From assembly GCA_030686995.1 (NCBI GenBank), contig CM060708.1:261487044-261551043 (forward strand): a stretch of 64,000 nucleotides of DNA, read 5' to 3'. This DNA is from Artemisia argyi (lineage: Eukaryota > Streptophyta > Magnoliopsida > Asterales > Asteraceae). This document shows, piece by piece, positions 1-11,990 of the stretch (the first letter of the stretch is position 1; the number at the start of each line of letters is the position of its first letter). The translations under genes were made by a program, and so were the position numbers. The notes below the pieces were generated by a model, which did not search any database, was not told the DNA's origin, and saw only the letters and a program-made list of their open reading frames with translations.

Positions 1-476
1 CCAGATGATATTGGAGCAGAATTATCCCGTCAAGTTAACCATATCCGTTCTGTATCCAAATCTATCGGTAGGGAAGAAGCTAAGGCTGAGCTTGAGCCAG
101 AGATGAAAGCACAATTAGAGTCCAAGAACTTTGAAATTGCTAGATTATTGGACAGATTGCGGTACTATGAGGCTGTTAATCATGAGATGTCTCAGAGGAA
201 TCAAGAAACAATCGGTAAGTCTTGGAAATTTTGTTATCTTTTCTTCATTCCGGACTTGAATCTTCATAATTCGTCATTGTATTGTGTGTAGAAACAACGC
301 GACGAGCTAGGCAAATAAGGAAGACAAGACAAAGGTGGATTTGGGGTTCAGTTCTTGCTGCAGTTACCGTTGGAAGTGCTGCATTAGTTTGGTCTTACAT
401 TCCAGCCAAAGAAGGTTCATCTTACACTTATCATACTCCAACTCATACTTCTGAAAGCAACAATTCGTCACAGTGA
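1..476 (+). CDS. C-terminal part of a coiled-coil, tail-anchored membrane protein (5' end outside window)
   Basis: Two exons are visible. The first runs from the window edge to 214 and ends at a GTAAGT donor. The second starts at 292 after TGTGTAG and ends at a TGA at 474-476. The reading frame is kept across the 77-base intron, which splits a Glu codon. The joined tail is about 132 residues. It begins with a charged, heptad-like stretch (SIGREEAKAELEPEMK and on) typical of a coiled coil. A basic patch (RRARQIRKTRQR) follows, then one hydrophobic segment of about 18 residues (around VLAAVTVGSAALVW), and a short polar tail rich in Ser/Thr. This order is that of a tail-anchored protein with its bulk in the cytosol and a single C-terminal membrane anchor. 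I do not recognise the family with certainty; it resembles plant proteins annotated only as myosin-heavy-chain-related. The organelle cannot be told from this part. Confidence 0.75.
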
Positions 477-2032
477 TGAGAATACGCTCTCACTGGAGTA
501 GACTTGAAGAAAGGATAGATGTGAATACAAGTGCTTATACATTCAGTTTTATCTTAAGATTAATTATGGTATATGAAAGCCAGAGGCCCAGAGTTTGCAA
601 CGCACTGATTTAGCGTATAGTAGTATAAATGCAAATAATACGTGTGAGCATGTAAATTCACATGCAGGGGGAGGGGGATTACTATCTCATATGTGCCCTT
701 CATTTGAATTGAATTACTAAGTTACTTTTTACTATTTGAAATGGTCTGTAAAGTTCCGCATTTTGGAATAAATATATACTGAACGTGTGCGATTAGTAAT
801 GGAAGGATTATAACCCGTGGATTTGGGTCCTTATTTTCTTATAACTTTCATCACACAGAGCCGAGAGACTCTTGACCCTTTAAGGCTTTGACCAAGACGA
901 AGCTGATCCCCAGGAAGTCATCTAATCTGTTAGAAGGAAAGCATTCCTCACATATAAACTTATTCTGGCAAATAGGACGCACCGATTGCATAAACATTTC
1001 AACAACATCTTGAGCCAAAAGAATTTTAATTAGTTTTGTATTAAAAATGTTTTATCGCTCGTATATACATACCTGGTGCATGTATTATACATGCACAAAT
1101 ACATATATACAAACACAGGGCGACAGCGCGTGTAATACACGGGTTATCTAGATTTACTTTCTTATAATAAAAGTTAAATACAGAGATACTGAAAAGTTCA
1201 AATGGTGAGATCAAGTGACCAGATCCAGTGACAATCAAACCAAGTTCTGGTCATCTAACTCACAAATATTCTATTGTAACACACAACTTATAGCATATGC
1301 CTTTCACTTTACTTGTTTCTTCAATCCATAAAAATAAATATGCCATGACTAAACTGCGGACACAATTAAAAGATAGATAGGAAAACCTCTCATCGGGATT
1401 TTATTCAGAACATGACCGAGATTTTTACTTTAACATTAACTTTATTATTGCATCTTGTGTTCTATACGGGTCAAATGGGTAAACTGAAAAAAAACAACTT
1501 TGTTATACGTAGAGGGGCTAGACTCTGACCCATTTAATTATAATAGGCCAGTTTGAGTTATGTTTTCTCTTAATTAAATAGATCAACTAAACAATAGCTA
1601 TAGATGAAACGGGTCATAAGCTTTTTAATTGCTCACAGATAGCAGTTCTAGATAGTAAGCGCATATAGCAACACCAAACCAAACACTTTTAGCAATAAGA
1701 TCAGTAGGGTTGATGCATAATTATACATAAAACAGTAGCATAAACCTTTTCACTACAAGGAAGCCTGTACACGGTCCTGGTATGCGGAAAGTAACGTAAA
1801 ATGATGTAGCATATAAAGCATTCTTATTCCGTTCAACCAAAATAACCAAAAATCAGTAATAAAGCTCCTAACAAGATCCATAATATTTAAGAAGGCAGCA
1901 ATCAAAGTACCAAATCCATATAATAACCAACTGACATAATACTAGTTTTAGAGATAGTAACAGACAGATTGTATCAAGCTTGTATCAGTCTGGATCTATC
2001 AAAGGTCTAATAAGAACCGGAATCTATTTGGT
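477..2032. other. AT-rich intergenic region
   Basis: The first 300 bases are probably the 3' UTR of the tail-anchored gene; a near-consensus poly(A) signal, AATAAATAT, lies near 768. No further gene, RNA gene or transposon ends were seen. The last 150 bases are the 3' flank of HSP70 copy 1 and contain the array's recurring TAGAGATAGTAACAGA-type motif near 1949. Confidence 0.5.
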
Positions 2033-5000
2033 TCAATCTATCTGGATCGGATTGAACTGATTATTCCAAACATGCTTTTTCCAAAAAGCTTCATCCTCCA
2101 ACTTATATCGTTTAGCATCTTCAATCATCTTCTCGATCTCCTTTTTTGACACACTGCTTGTGTTTGTGATCTTGATTGCATTGTTACTGCCAGTAGTTAT
2201 TTCTCTGGCCGAGACGTTCAGGATCCCATTAACATCCATTTCATAGCATACGCGAACCTTAACCTTCCCTGCGGGAGCAGGGGGAAGGCCAGACAGCCAA
2301 AATTTTCCTAAAAGAATGTTTTCGGAAGCCTTTAATCTCTCACCTTGAAAAACCGGAAGATCCATCGAAGTTTGATAGTCAAAAACAGTATAGAGCTCGG
2401 TTTCTTTCTTGATTGGTATAGCCGAATTTCTGGGAATTAACACTTCCAAAATGTCTCCTTCACACCCTACACCAAGAGACAATAGAGTAACATCAATTAG
2501 CACAAGAGACTGCGTAGCTTCGTCACCCATACCACTTAAGTTTGCAGCTAAAATTCCAGCACCACTGGCAACAGCTTCATCCGGATTGATCCCTTGGCAA
2601 AGTGATTTTCCATTGAACAACTCCTTCAACAATTCTTGCACTTTAGGAATTCTAGTCGATCCACCTACGATAACCACCTCGTCAATTTTGTCCTTACTCA
2701 TATTCGCATCTCTCAAACACGTCTCCACATGCTCCATGCACTTCTTGAACAAGTCCATGTTAACCTCCTCAAACTTGGCTCGAGTAAACTTTGCAGAAAA
2801 ATCAACACCATTAAACAAACACTCGATTTCAATTGTTGTCTGACTAGCGGCTGACAGAATCCTCTTTGCTCTTTCACAGTTGACCCTCAATCTGCCCAAT
2901 GCCTTTAGGTTACTACTGATATCCACTTTGTGCTTTCGCTTGATTTCTTGGACAAAATGCTTAACCATTCTTTCATCAAAATCCTCACCTCCCAAATGTG
3001 TGTCACCACCCAAAGCTTTAACCACAATGACTCCCTTTTCATTAATGGTGAGAACAGAAACATCAAAAGTGCCACCACCTAGGTCAAAAACTAACACATT
3101 CATCTTGTCATTAGATCTCTTGTCAAGAGCATAAGCAATTGCAGCTGCTGTTGGCTCATTAATCATACGAATGACTTCAAGCCCAGCAACAGTTGCAGCG
3201 TCCTTTGTTGATTGACGTTGTGATTCATTAAAAAAAGCAGGTACTGTTATCACCGCCTTTTCAACAGTCGATCCAAGATACGTTTCTGCAGCCACTTTCA
3301 TTTTCATTAAAATCATGGAAGATATTTCTTCCGCAGAATATTCCTTAATTTCATTCTTGTATGTGACTAAAATTTTTGGCTTGTCATTGTTCCCAGCCAC
3401 GACTTTAAAAGGCCATAACTTTTGGTCTTCTATAACAATTTTATCACTTGCTCTCCTTCCAATCAATCGCTTAACATCTGTTGAATGCGACATCACACAA
3501 CAATGGTTTGTTAGTCATAAATGAGAAAATCTAACATGTACTGTAATAACTAACATGAGTAAATATATTCCAAAATCATGTTTGCCGACAATATGCTTGT
3601 TTAATCATGTTGTCTCCAAGAAGAAAAGAAAAGGAAAATAAAGTACATCCGGCAAATAAAACCCAAATTAATCTCTCATATGAATGTAAATATGACAGTA
3701 TCCATAACCAACTCTTTGTCCTGCATGGACTATGTGAAGAAAACCTAACTTAAACAAAATGATTTTTAAATTTATGAACAATATTTCCTGCTAATTAAGG
3801 TTTTAATTTAGCCAAAGCCAAATACATTTCTTTTCAGTTTGATATGAAAATTCTTGCGGCTAGATGTTTTAATCAACAATCACAGCTGAACCGAGCAAAA
3901 CAAAAAATGTATTAGAACATACTCATATTTATGATCGAAACATAGTATCATATTATACAAAACAGAGTAGGGTCTCTAGAGGGATACACAGGCGCATATG
4001 AGAGATGTGAGGGATGAACAAGGGGATGACACACTGTTAGAAATTGGAGTTAGGGTTGTGATGATAATCCTGGATATCTTCTCAAATTGTGTATGTTCAC
4101 TTTCCGTATAAAGTATTTCGACCCTATAGATGCCTATGTATCACGAAATCCTTATCGAGATAATTTAAGAAGAACACTTAGTTTTCTAGGCACAAGAATA
4201 CTAAGCAGAAACAAAGAGGAATTGTATGTGTTTTTCGTATGTTAGAATGAGACCAATGAATATGTTAATAAACAGATTCAATATGATAGTTATGGCAGTT
4301 AAAGTTGTTGGAAAAATAATCCATTAATGTTTGTTTACAAGAAAAGGCCACATATTTTCTATCATGGGCTGCAAATTCGCAGGCTTACAAAACCCAATAG
4401 ATGGCAGTTACATAGTATACGGTTATTTAGTCAGATTATTTAGGTTAGGAAGCATTGTGTCGTTTATTTTTTATTGAAACAATATGCCTCTTCATGAAGC
4501 AACGTTTCATCACTTATAAATAGATAGGATCCTGTAAACATTCTTAGTAACCCTTCTCATTATCAATATATCAATTATAGGGTTCAACCCATCTTCCTGT
4601 TTCTTATTTATTGATTCTATGATGAATACATGTTGTTGTTATGATCATATCGATCCTGGAATCCTCCCAAACAACATGTGAAACAGTGGTATCAGAGCTT
4701 CAAGGGATCTAACAACATCCAAATCATGTCTTACAATCATCATTCAAGAGTCTTACATCGGTGCCAATTGAAAGAAGAAACTGCCCAAAAGTCAGATGGT
4801 GGATTTAACCAGACAAATACGATCAACATGGACATAATGAAGATCACAGCAGTAAAGGTGGAAGTAACCGAAGGAAATTGATCTACCTGGATATAAGGAT
4901 GATCACAAAAGAAGGTTTTGGCATCTCGAAATTGAAGGAACATGAAGATTGAATAAGAAACAAAGATTAATAGATTAGGGAGGAATATGTTGGAAAAATA

Positions 5001-5991
5001 ATCCATTAATCTTTGTTTACAAGAAAAGGCCAAATATTTTCTGTCATGGGCTGCAAATTCGCAGGCTTACAAAACCCAATAGATGGCAGTTACATAGTAT
5101 ACGGTTATTTAGACAGATTATTTAGGTTAGGAAGCATTGTGTCGTTTATTTTTTATAGAAACAATATGCCTCTTCATGAAGCAACGTTTCATCACTTATA
5201 AATAGATAGGATCCTGTAAACATTCTTAGTAACCCTTCTCATTATCAATATATCAATTATAGGGTTCAACCCATCTTCCTGTTTCTTATTTATTGATTCT
5301 ATGATGAATACATGTTGTTGTTATGATCATATCGATCCTGGAATCCTCCCAAACAACCTGTGAAACAAAAGTTGGTTATAAACCAACATTCACAACTGTT
5401 ATCCACAAGACCACAACTGTTATCCAACAGTCACATCGGTTGGGAAAAACGAGGGAAAAAACGGGTAAGTCATTTGGAAACACATTAGCTCAAATGAGTA
5501 TACACTCCACGCTTCCCTAACTCGTATCCGAGCATAATATGAAATCCCATTAGTCTCATAGTAAATCCCGATGGCCTAAAATAGTCGATGACACTAAAAT
5601 CACCAACACACACGAGAGAGATTGTGTAGCCATAAATTTGAAAACAAGTACAGTTTTGGAATTTACTCTAATAGCAATGAAAGAACAGTAACTAACCGAA
5701 GATGGTGTTCGTGGGGTTATAAGTAGCCTGGTTCTTGGCAGCATCACCAACCAAACGATCAGTGTCGTTAAAGGCAACACGTGAGGGGGTGATCCTATTT
5801 CCTTGATCATTTGTTACGATCTCAATGCGGTTCTGCTTCCAAACAGACACACAAGAATAAGTGGTACCAAGATCGATGCCAATGGCAGGAACTTCACAGC
5901 TTGCTGAACTTTCTTTTTTGATAGATACAGGCATTGTAGTCTTGCAGCGCTTGCTGCTTTGGGGTCCCGTGATAAAATATTCTGTCTTCAT
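2033..5991 (-). CDS. HSP70: HSP70-type chaperone, copy 1; lid truncated, long intron with a TRIM
   Basis: Exon 1 is 5991-5697 and exon 2 is 3477-2033, joined in phase 1 inside an Asp codon (GT at 5696-5695, AG at 3479-3478), the usual plant cytosolic HSP70 intron site. The product is about 579 residues. The ATPase motifs are present: [35 protein letters not shown] and [13 protein letters not shown]. The substrate-binding domain follows, but the canonical TPLSLG is TLLSLG and the linker reads SLVLIDV. The protein stops just after [13 protein letters not shown] with an unrelated tail ([11 protein letters not shown]), so most of the helical lid and the EEVD end are missing. The N-terminus is longer than in the other copies. 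ATG 5991 is the first in-frame start after a TAA; ATG 5934 would give a shorter form. The 2.2-kb intron contains a retroelement. It may be a functional variant or an early pseudogene. Confidence 0.75.
4306..4685 (+). repeat. Left LTR of the TRIM
   Basis: A 380-base terminal repeat, TG...CA, followed after one base by the initiator tRNA-Met primer-binding site. It contains a TATA-like stretch (TTATAAATAG near 4515), as expected of an LTR promoter. Confidence 0.9.
4988..5367 (+). repeat. Right LTR of the TRIM
   Basis: Matches the left LTR except at about six positions, and is followed directly by the second AAAGT of the target-site duplication. Confidence 0.9.
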
Positions 5992-6418
5992 AAGTTACTT
6001 TGTATGTACTAGCTGAAAAAAAAAAAAAAAAAAAGGCTTAGTCTCTTTGACATGTACACTGTGAAATTATATTAGACATTATTGTTCAATATAAATAATC
6101 AGTTTAAATAGATTCTTATATTGTAATTACAAACAGAAACGATGCACTGAAGTACTAAATACGTTAACATGGACCAACTGACCAAGTGATGATCCAATCA
6201 AGTAATATAAGCTAAATTATAAGATAATTTATTGCTATCCCAACAGGTCCAACGGGCTAAAAAAATAAACTGGCTAAATGCAAAACACAACACATAAAAG
6301 ATAAATCGCAAGTTAAAAGGGAATATTCAAAGTAATAACTATCAACAATCGTTTCTGCCTCTCTGATTTAAGCAACAAATAAAAAAAGACCAACCTCCAG
6401 GGCTATATATCCTAATTC

Positions 6419-6450
<32 letters not shown>

Positions 6451-7900
6451 CATTTTCTCAATTCTTCTCGGCAACACGTTTTTTGCCCATTAAACCTTCA
6501 TTAACACAGTCATGATCGTTATATCTCCTAACTAGTTTTATTGGGTAATCACCCTAAAAAGCACATATTAACATTTATCATGCATCTTCACCAATCAAAA
6601 TGATTTATTATATAATAAAATCAAAAATCAAATGACCTAGCTATTACTTCTGACCAAGAAATAAAGTTGGTTATAGATCCGTATTTTACTACAAGTTATA
6701 AACACATCAATCAATCAACATGATCAACACATTACACATGCAAAGACATGCAACTAGTAAAATAATAATACTAAATTTATACAAATGAATTATAGTACCT
6801 TATTTGCTTGAAAACGTATCTCTTCCCTTATGCCTTGTGCCGACTTTAACAAACTTTTAGGGTTTTATGAAATGATTATAGAGGAGATTTTCAAATATAT
6901 TTCACCCATAAATCAACTTTAAATTTCACTTTCAACGGTGTCAATACAGACCCTACGGTTTACGTTATTCCAACTTTTGGCCTTAGCTATGAAATATAAT
7001 ATAACTGGTGAGATTTTATCAAACTATTTATTGAAATATTGTAAGTTTTATTTGATATACTTGATTATGACGGAAATTATATTTCATGATCATTGTTGAT
7101 TTTTTTTAAGATCAGACTACTTATTTGAAAATATGTATATGATCAGGCGTTGATTTTAAGTCATGGGAGCAACTTTCACATTTTTTTTAAGTGCATTTGT
7201 CTTGACAAAATTCTGTCTTTTATATGGCGAAAAATAGATTGCAACATATAAGATCCAAATTGTGTTACAAGTACTCAAGGAGGCAAGATGCCAAATATAT
7301 ATATACTAGATCCAAAGCTTGACCGATGGACGGGCTAGCTCTATATTATACTTGAAAAAGTCAATTCACATCACATGTATTCATAAGTTTATAGTTTGCC
7401 ACCTTATTAGAATTACTGTGAGAATATTACCTTTAGTGGACCAACGGAAAAGCCACACATTTCACTAATCTACCCAGAATCATAAATATATCTAGTTGTA
7501 TTGTTCTCATAATGAGAAGATCGGCTCTAATTGGTAAAAATAAAGTTGTTAAAAATGAAAAATATACTAACAATCTGGTTGTATCATGTAAAAAAGAGTA
7601 TATTTGTTCAATCAAAATATAGAATCATTTATTATCGCTTTGTTAAAGTATCTTTGCTATACAAAATAACCACAATAAATCTCAAGTTCCTGATGTATAC
7701 CAAACAAAAATATAAAAATAACCAATACATATTTCAAACTACTAGCTTGATATATGATCTTTTACATATTTTTATGATACAAATGTTGCATTGTTTAGCA
7801 CTGCTCAAAGGGATCACCTTATCAAATTGAGGGAATGATCATCTTCTTTCTAATAAATGAAGATCAAATAATCGCCTATAATAAAAGGTGGTGCGTGGCG
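5992..7900. other. Upstream region of HSP70 copy 1; no gene seen
   Basis: AT-rich. It holds a poly(A) run near 6016-6034 just above the start codon and a poly(T) run at 6422-6450. I see no convincing coding sequence, LTR or terminal inverted repeat. Copy 1's promoter should lie in the first few hundred bases, but I could not point to a clear heat-shock element. Confidence 0.4.
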
Positions 7901-7916
7901 TAATTTGATGAGTTTC

Positions 7917-9443
7917 TTATTGTTGTAGGCTTGTACCCATTACTTTTGAGGGAGCTGAGTATATAAAAGGTGGTGCGTGCGTGGCGCCTGATCCATCTAC
8001 ACATGAGGACCCATCTGTGAACAAAATCCAGGGTTCCTGTAGATCTGTTTTGGTTGCGGGTGTTGGACTGTCGTTATCTGGCTTCTCCACAATGAAATCG
8101 GCTAAGATTTGTCCTTTGATTGCAGTGCGCGGTCTATATGAGATGTTATATTCACTTAATAGTACGCTCCACTTCTGTAAGCGTCCTGATGCGTCAGGTT
8201 TAGAGATAACTTGTTTGATTGGCTGATCAGTGATTACAGCTATTGGGTGTGCTTGAAAGTATCTGCGCAACCTTTTGGCTGCGAATACTAGAGCTAAGAC
8301 CAGCTTTTCCATAGCACTGTAGTTAGTCTCTGTCTTCTTCATGGCTTTGCTTACAAAGTATATGGGTGTCTGGACGGAGTTCCTATATGTCAATAGTACT
8401 GCGCTAATTGCTCCATGCGTGGCCGATAAGTACATGATTAGCTCTTCCCCTGGTCGTGGTGCGACAAGTTTGGGAAGAGATGCCAGATGGTGTTTTAGTT
8501 GTTGGAAAGCTTCCTCCGCTTCTTCGGTCCAGCGAAAATCTCCCTTTTTAGTGCACTTCGTGAGTGTTTTAAAGAGAGGAAGAGATTTGTCTGCTGACTT
8601 GGATAAGAAACGGTTTAGCCCTGCTAACTTTCCATTCAATGACTGGACTTCTTTGAGTGTGCGCGGTGAGGGAAGATCAATAACAGCCTTTGTTTTTTCT
8701 GGACAAGGCTTGATTCCATCGGGTTCTATTAAGTATCCAAGGAACATACCTTCGGTTGCGCCAAAGGTGCACTTCTTGGGATTTAGCTTCATATTTATTC
8801 GTCCCAATGTTCTGAACGTTTCCTCGATGTCGCGCACCAATTCATCCTCTGTGTGGCTTTTGATGACAAGGTCGTCAACGTAGACCTCTAAGTTGCGGCC
8901 TACTTGTTTCTCGAAAGCTGTGTCCACCAATCGTTGGTATGTCGCGCCTGCATTTTTTAAGCCAAAAGGCATTTTTGTGTAGCAGTACACTCCTTGACTG
9001 GTGTGGAAAGCTGTTTTTTCTTCATCTTCGACTGCCATATGAATTTGATGATACCCTTTGTATGCGTCTAGGAAGCACTTGAAAGGGTATCCGCACAGGG
9101 ATTCTACCTTCCAGTCTATTTCTGGCAGTGGGTAGGAGTCCTGTGGACATGCTTTGTTGAGGTCCGTGAAGTCCACGCACATTCTCCAACTGCCATCGCT
9201 CTTCTTTACCATAACTGGGTTAGAGAGCCAGTCGTGGTAGTACACTTCGCGCATGATGCCTGCGTCTACAAGCTTGTGTACTTCTTCCAGAATAGCCTTT
9301 GCACGATCTGGGGCCTGGCCGCGCTTCTTTTGTCGTATTGGGGGATATCCTTGTCGGATTTGTAGCTTATGCTCTGTGATAGAGCGTGGCACTCCTGTCA
9401 TGTGTTTTGGTTCCCATGCGAAGATGTCCAGGTTCTTCTGCAA
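7917..9443 (-). pseudogene. Reverse transcriptase-RNase H of the Tat-type element, C-terminally cut
   Basis: The reverse transcriptase copies element RNA to DNA. Visible motifs, in order, are WRMCVDFTDLNKACPQDSYPLP, FLDAYKGYHQI, MPFGLKNAGATYQR and the active-site YVDDLVIKS. The connection and RNase H follow (YFVSKAMKKTETNYSAMEK, ITDQPIKQV, ADFIVEKP), then the start of a second RNase H (LFTDGSS). After GSGA the sequence no longer matches the family and stops within about 25 residues. No integrase follows, so the reading frame is not a functional pol. Confidence 0.85.
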
Positions 9444-9641
9444 GAGTGCGCATACGGCTGCTTTACCTTTGTCAGATAAAGATCCACCAATCGAAACTTG
9501 TTGTTCCGGGTAATTGGGATGAATAGCGACTTTTAGGTTTGGTGTTTTTTCTGTGCGCTGTTCTGGAATAGTCTCTACTTCGGTTGTTACCGCATTGCAT
9601 TCTCTTGGTGGTACTGTTGTGTTATAGAGGGTGACAACTCC

Positions 9642-10334
9642 TCATTCCACCGGAAACTTAAGCATTCCGTGCGCTGTGGATGGTACAACGCGCATGGATG
9701 ATATTCCAGGTCTCCCAATGATACCATTGTATGGTGAGGGAGATTTTATTACCATGAAATTTATCCATGTTGCGGTTGAGTGTTGTTCATCTCCTACGAC
9801 CACCAGCAAGCGTAACTGCCCCATGGGCCAGATTTTTTCTCCTGTGAATCCAGTCAATGATGTTGTTGCTGGTATCAATTGATTTTGGATTTCAGGTCGC
9901 AGTCTCTTGAAACAATGATCATACAGGATGTCTGCGGATGCTCCTCCATCAATGTACATGCGGTGGATATCATGTCCTCCTGTATGTATTTCAATAGTCA
10001 GAGGTTCTACAACTGCGTTGTCCACAGCTAGAGTAGGGAAAGATATCTCTTTTTCTGGAGAGAATTTTTGGCTGACTTTTTGCTTTATCTTGCGCTGCCA
10101 TGACTGTATCATGTATATGGTATCAACTTTTTCTTTGGGGGGCTCTTTCTTACCCCCGCTCCTTTGTTTGTCTTTCCCTTCTTTGATGTTTTTTACAAGG
10201 TGGTCCATTCTGCCTTCTTTTACTAACTTTTCAATTAGTTGTCTTAGCTGGACGCACTCGTTAGTTGTATGGCCTTTTTGACCATGGTACTTGCAGTATC
10301 CGTTCCCTATGCGCTTTTCCTCTGCAGTGCGCAT
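9642..10334 (-). pseudogene. Zinc-knuckle-like and aspartic protease region of the Tat-type element
   Basis: Residues CKYHGQKGHTTNECVQL form the CxxH...HxxxxC-type motif common before the protease in Tat elements. The retropepsin domain follows, with the catalytic triad written DGG (IDGGASADIL) and the flap/C-terminal motif NGIIGRPG. It ends at an in-frame TGA, after which the same frame continues into the reverse transcriptase. Confidence 0.8.
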
Positions 10335-10484
10335 TGGTGGCGGTTTTGGGAAGTTTGCACCTTCTGTTACAAATATTTCCCTCGGAGTTTTTGTGAGAGG
10401 GGTATACTTGTCATTGTCTCTTTCGCTGCGGTAGTTCCTGCTGTGGTTGTTATTCTGATCATTGGATTGTCTCCTAGGCTGCTC

Positions 10485-11954
10485 TTACTGCCTATAGTTC
10501 GAATAACCCTTTTTGCTGTCCGCAGCAGCTGCTTCTCCTTGTATAAAGGATCTGGTGCGCTTTGTTAGCTCATCGAAAGTCTGGGGAACTTTGTCATTTA
10601 GCTTACGGATGAGTTCTGGGTTATTAATCCCATTCATGAACCCTGAAATTTTTAGGATTTCAGGACACGCTTTGACTTGTATGCACTCATCCTTGAAGCG
10701 TTCCATAAAAGCGCTGGTTGATTCCCCTTGGCGTTGTTTCACTCTTGCTAGTTCAACAGGGTTTTTAGCGAACTTCTTTCTCTGGGTAAAGTTGAGGCGG
10801 AATGCTTTCCGTAATTCCACGAACCCACCGATGCTCCTACGTGGGAGTTTGCTAAACCATGTGCGCGCGTTTCCTACTAACGTAGAATTAAACATGTGGC
10901 ACCACACGGGCTGTGGCCAGTTTTCGATAGTGGCGGCTGATTCGAAAACTTTTAGATGATCATCCGGATCACCTGTTCCACCATATGTTTTCACATTAGT
11001 GGGCATGCGCCTGCGTTTGTGGTCTAAGTAATCGCTGATGCGTCGTGTAAACGCGTCAACTTTCTGGCGACGCCACGGATGAGACATATCTTCATTCTCT
11101 TCTTCGCGCCGTCTTCCTCTTGACTTCCAATGTCCTGTTTCTTTATCCTCGTTGTCCAAGGAGTCGCTGGAGGAAGGGTAGTCTCTTTTTCAGCGCTTGC
11201 GCCGACTTCTTTCAGAAGAAGAGTTTTAGGGACTTTCACTTGGGGATCTTCTTTTCCCCAATCTGTCGTGAATCCTCTTACTCCCAGGTTTGGAGGATCC
11301 TTGGTTGGGCGAATGTTGAGGTCCTAATCGGTCTTGTATCTCTTGACTGCCAAGTCTGGAGTGAACATTAGTGCGCCTCTCGCTGTCTTCTGAGTACTGT
11401 AAATCAGATGTCGTACCCAGCCTATCGTGGATAGTGGTACGTTCTGCGCGTCTTCCTCGTGGGTGGCGCAGTGGTGATGGTTCGCGTTCAGGACCAAAAT
11501 TGAGTCGAGCTTGTAGGCTCGTGCTTGCCCTTCTCCTTGCTTCTTCTTGCATGAGGGCGGTTAAGGTTTCATAATTTTGGGATACAAAATTTCCCAACGT
11601 TAGATTGGGTGCGTCCTCAGTTGCTGCAAGAATGTCTTCCTCAGTATTAGGCACCCTATCTCGGTTAGGCGCGCCTGGTGGCACAGTGTTGTTCACTGCG
11701 GGTACAGTTTGGTGAGGAGTGGTGAAGAGGGTGCGCTGGAGTTCCTCGGCGCTTGGGACCACTGGGATGATTTGGGTAGTCCTTGCTGGTAGTTCTACCT
11801 CTGGAAGAGGTTGGGTTGTTCCCGCCTCTTGGTGACCAGGTGCGCTGGTTGTCCCAGCAACCTGCCTAAGAGTCGAATCTTGTTGATTCTTTCTCTGGGG
11901 ATCACGTCTTTCTAACTGCGGAGTCCGCTGGCTTGAATTCTTATTCTTTGCCAT
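10485..11954 (-). pseudogene. gag region of the Tat-type element
   Basis: A Pro/Arg-rich, charged N-terminal part (11954-11226) is followed by a capsid-like domain (11159-10485) containing GTGDPDDHLKVFESAA and the WF-x-LP pattern typical of plant Ty3 gag. In-frame stop codons interrupt it, so it cannot make a full product. It would form the particle shell in an intact element. Confidence 0.8.
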
Positions 11955-11990
11955 TCTAGTTCTTAGTCGGGTCCCACGGATGGCGCCACT

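Larger units (their letters stand above)
4306..5367 (+). mobile_element. Miniature non-autonomous LTR retrotransposon (TRIM-type, Copia-like)
   Basis: Two direct repeats of 380 bases, 4306-4685 and 4988-5367, begin TGTTGG and end ACA. They differ at only about six positions by eye. Just after the left repeat is TGGTATCAGAGC (4687-4698), the primer-binding site complementary to initiator tRNA-Met. Just before the right repeat is a short purine run, GGGAGGAA. The internal 302 bases hold no credible protein. The element is flanked by the 5-bp duplication AAAGT (4301-4305 and 5368-5372). Small size, complete cis signals and no coding capacity define a TRIM, mobilised in trans by an autonomous partner. 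It sits inside the intron of HSP70 copy 1, where it should be removed by splicing. High LTR identity means a recent insertion. Confidence 0.93.

Noticed and set aside
4678..4881. Open frame of 67 codons inside the TRIM
   Set aside because: It begins in the LTR end and primer-binding site, resembles no gag I know, and the element is defined by being non-coding.
8341..8883. Long plus-strand frame of 180 codons across the reverse transcriptase region
   Set aside because: It is the antisense shadow of the Tat-type pol, whose motifs are clear on the minus strand.
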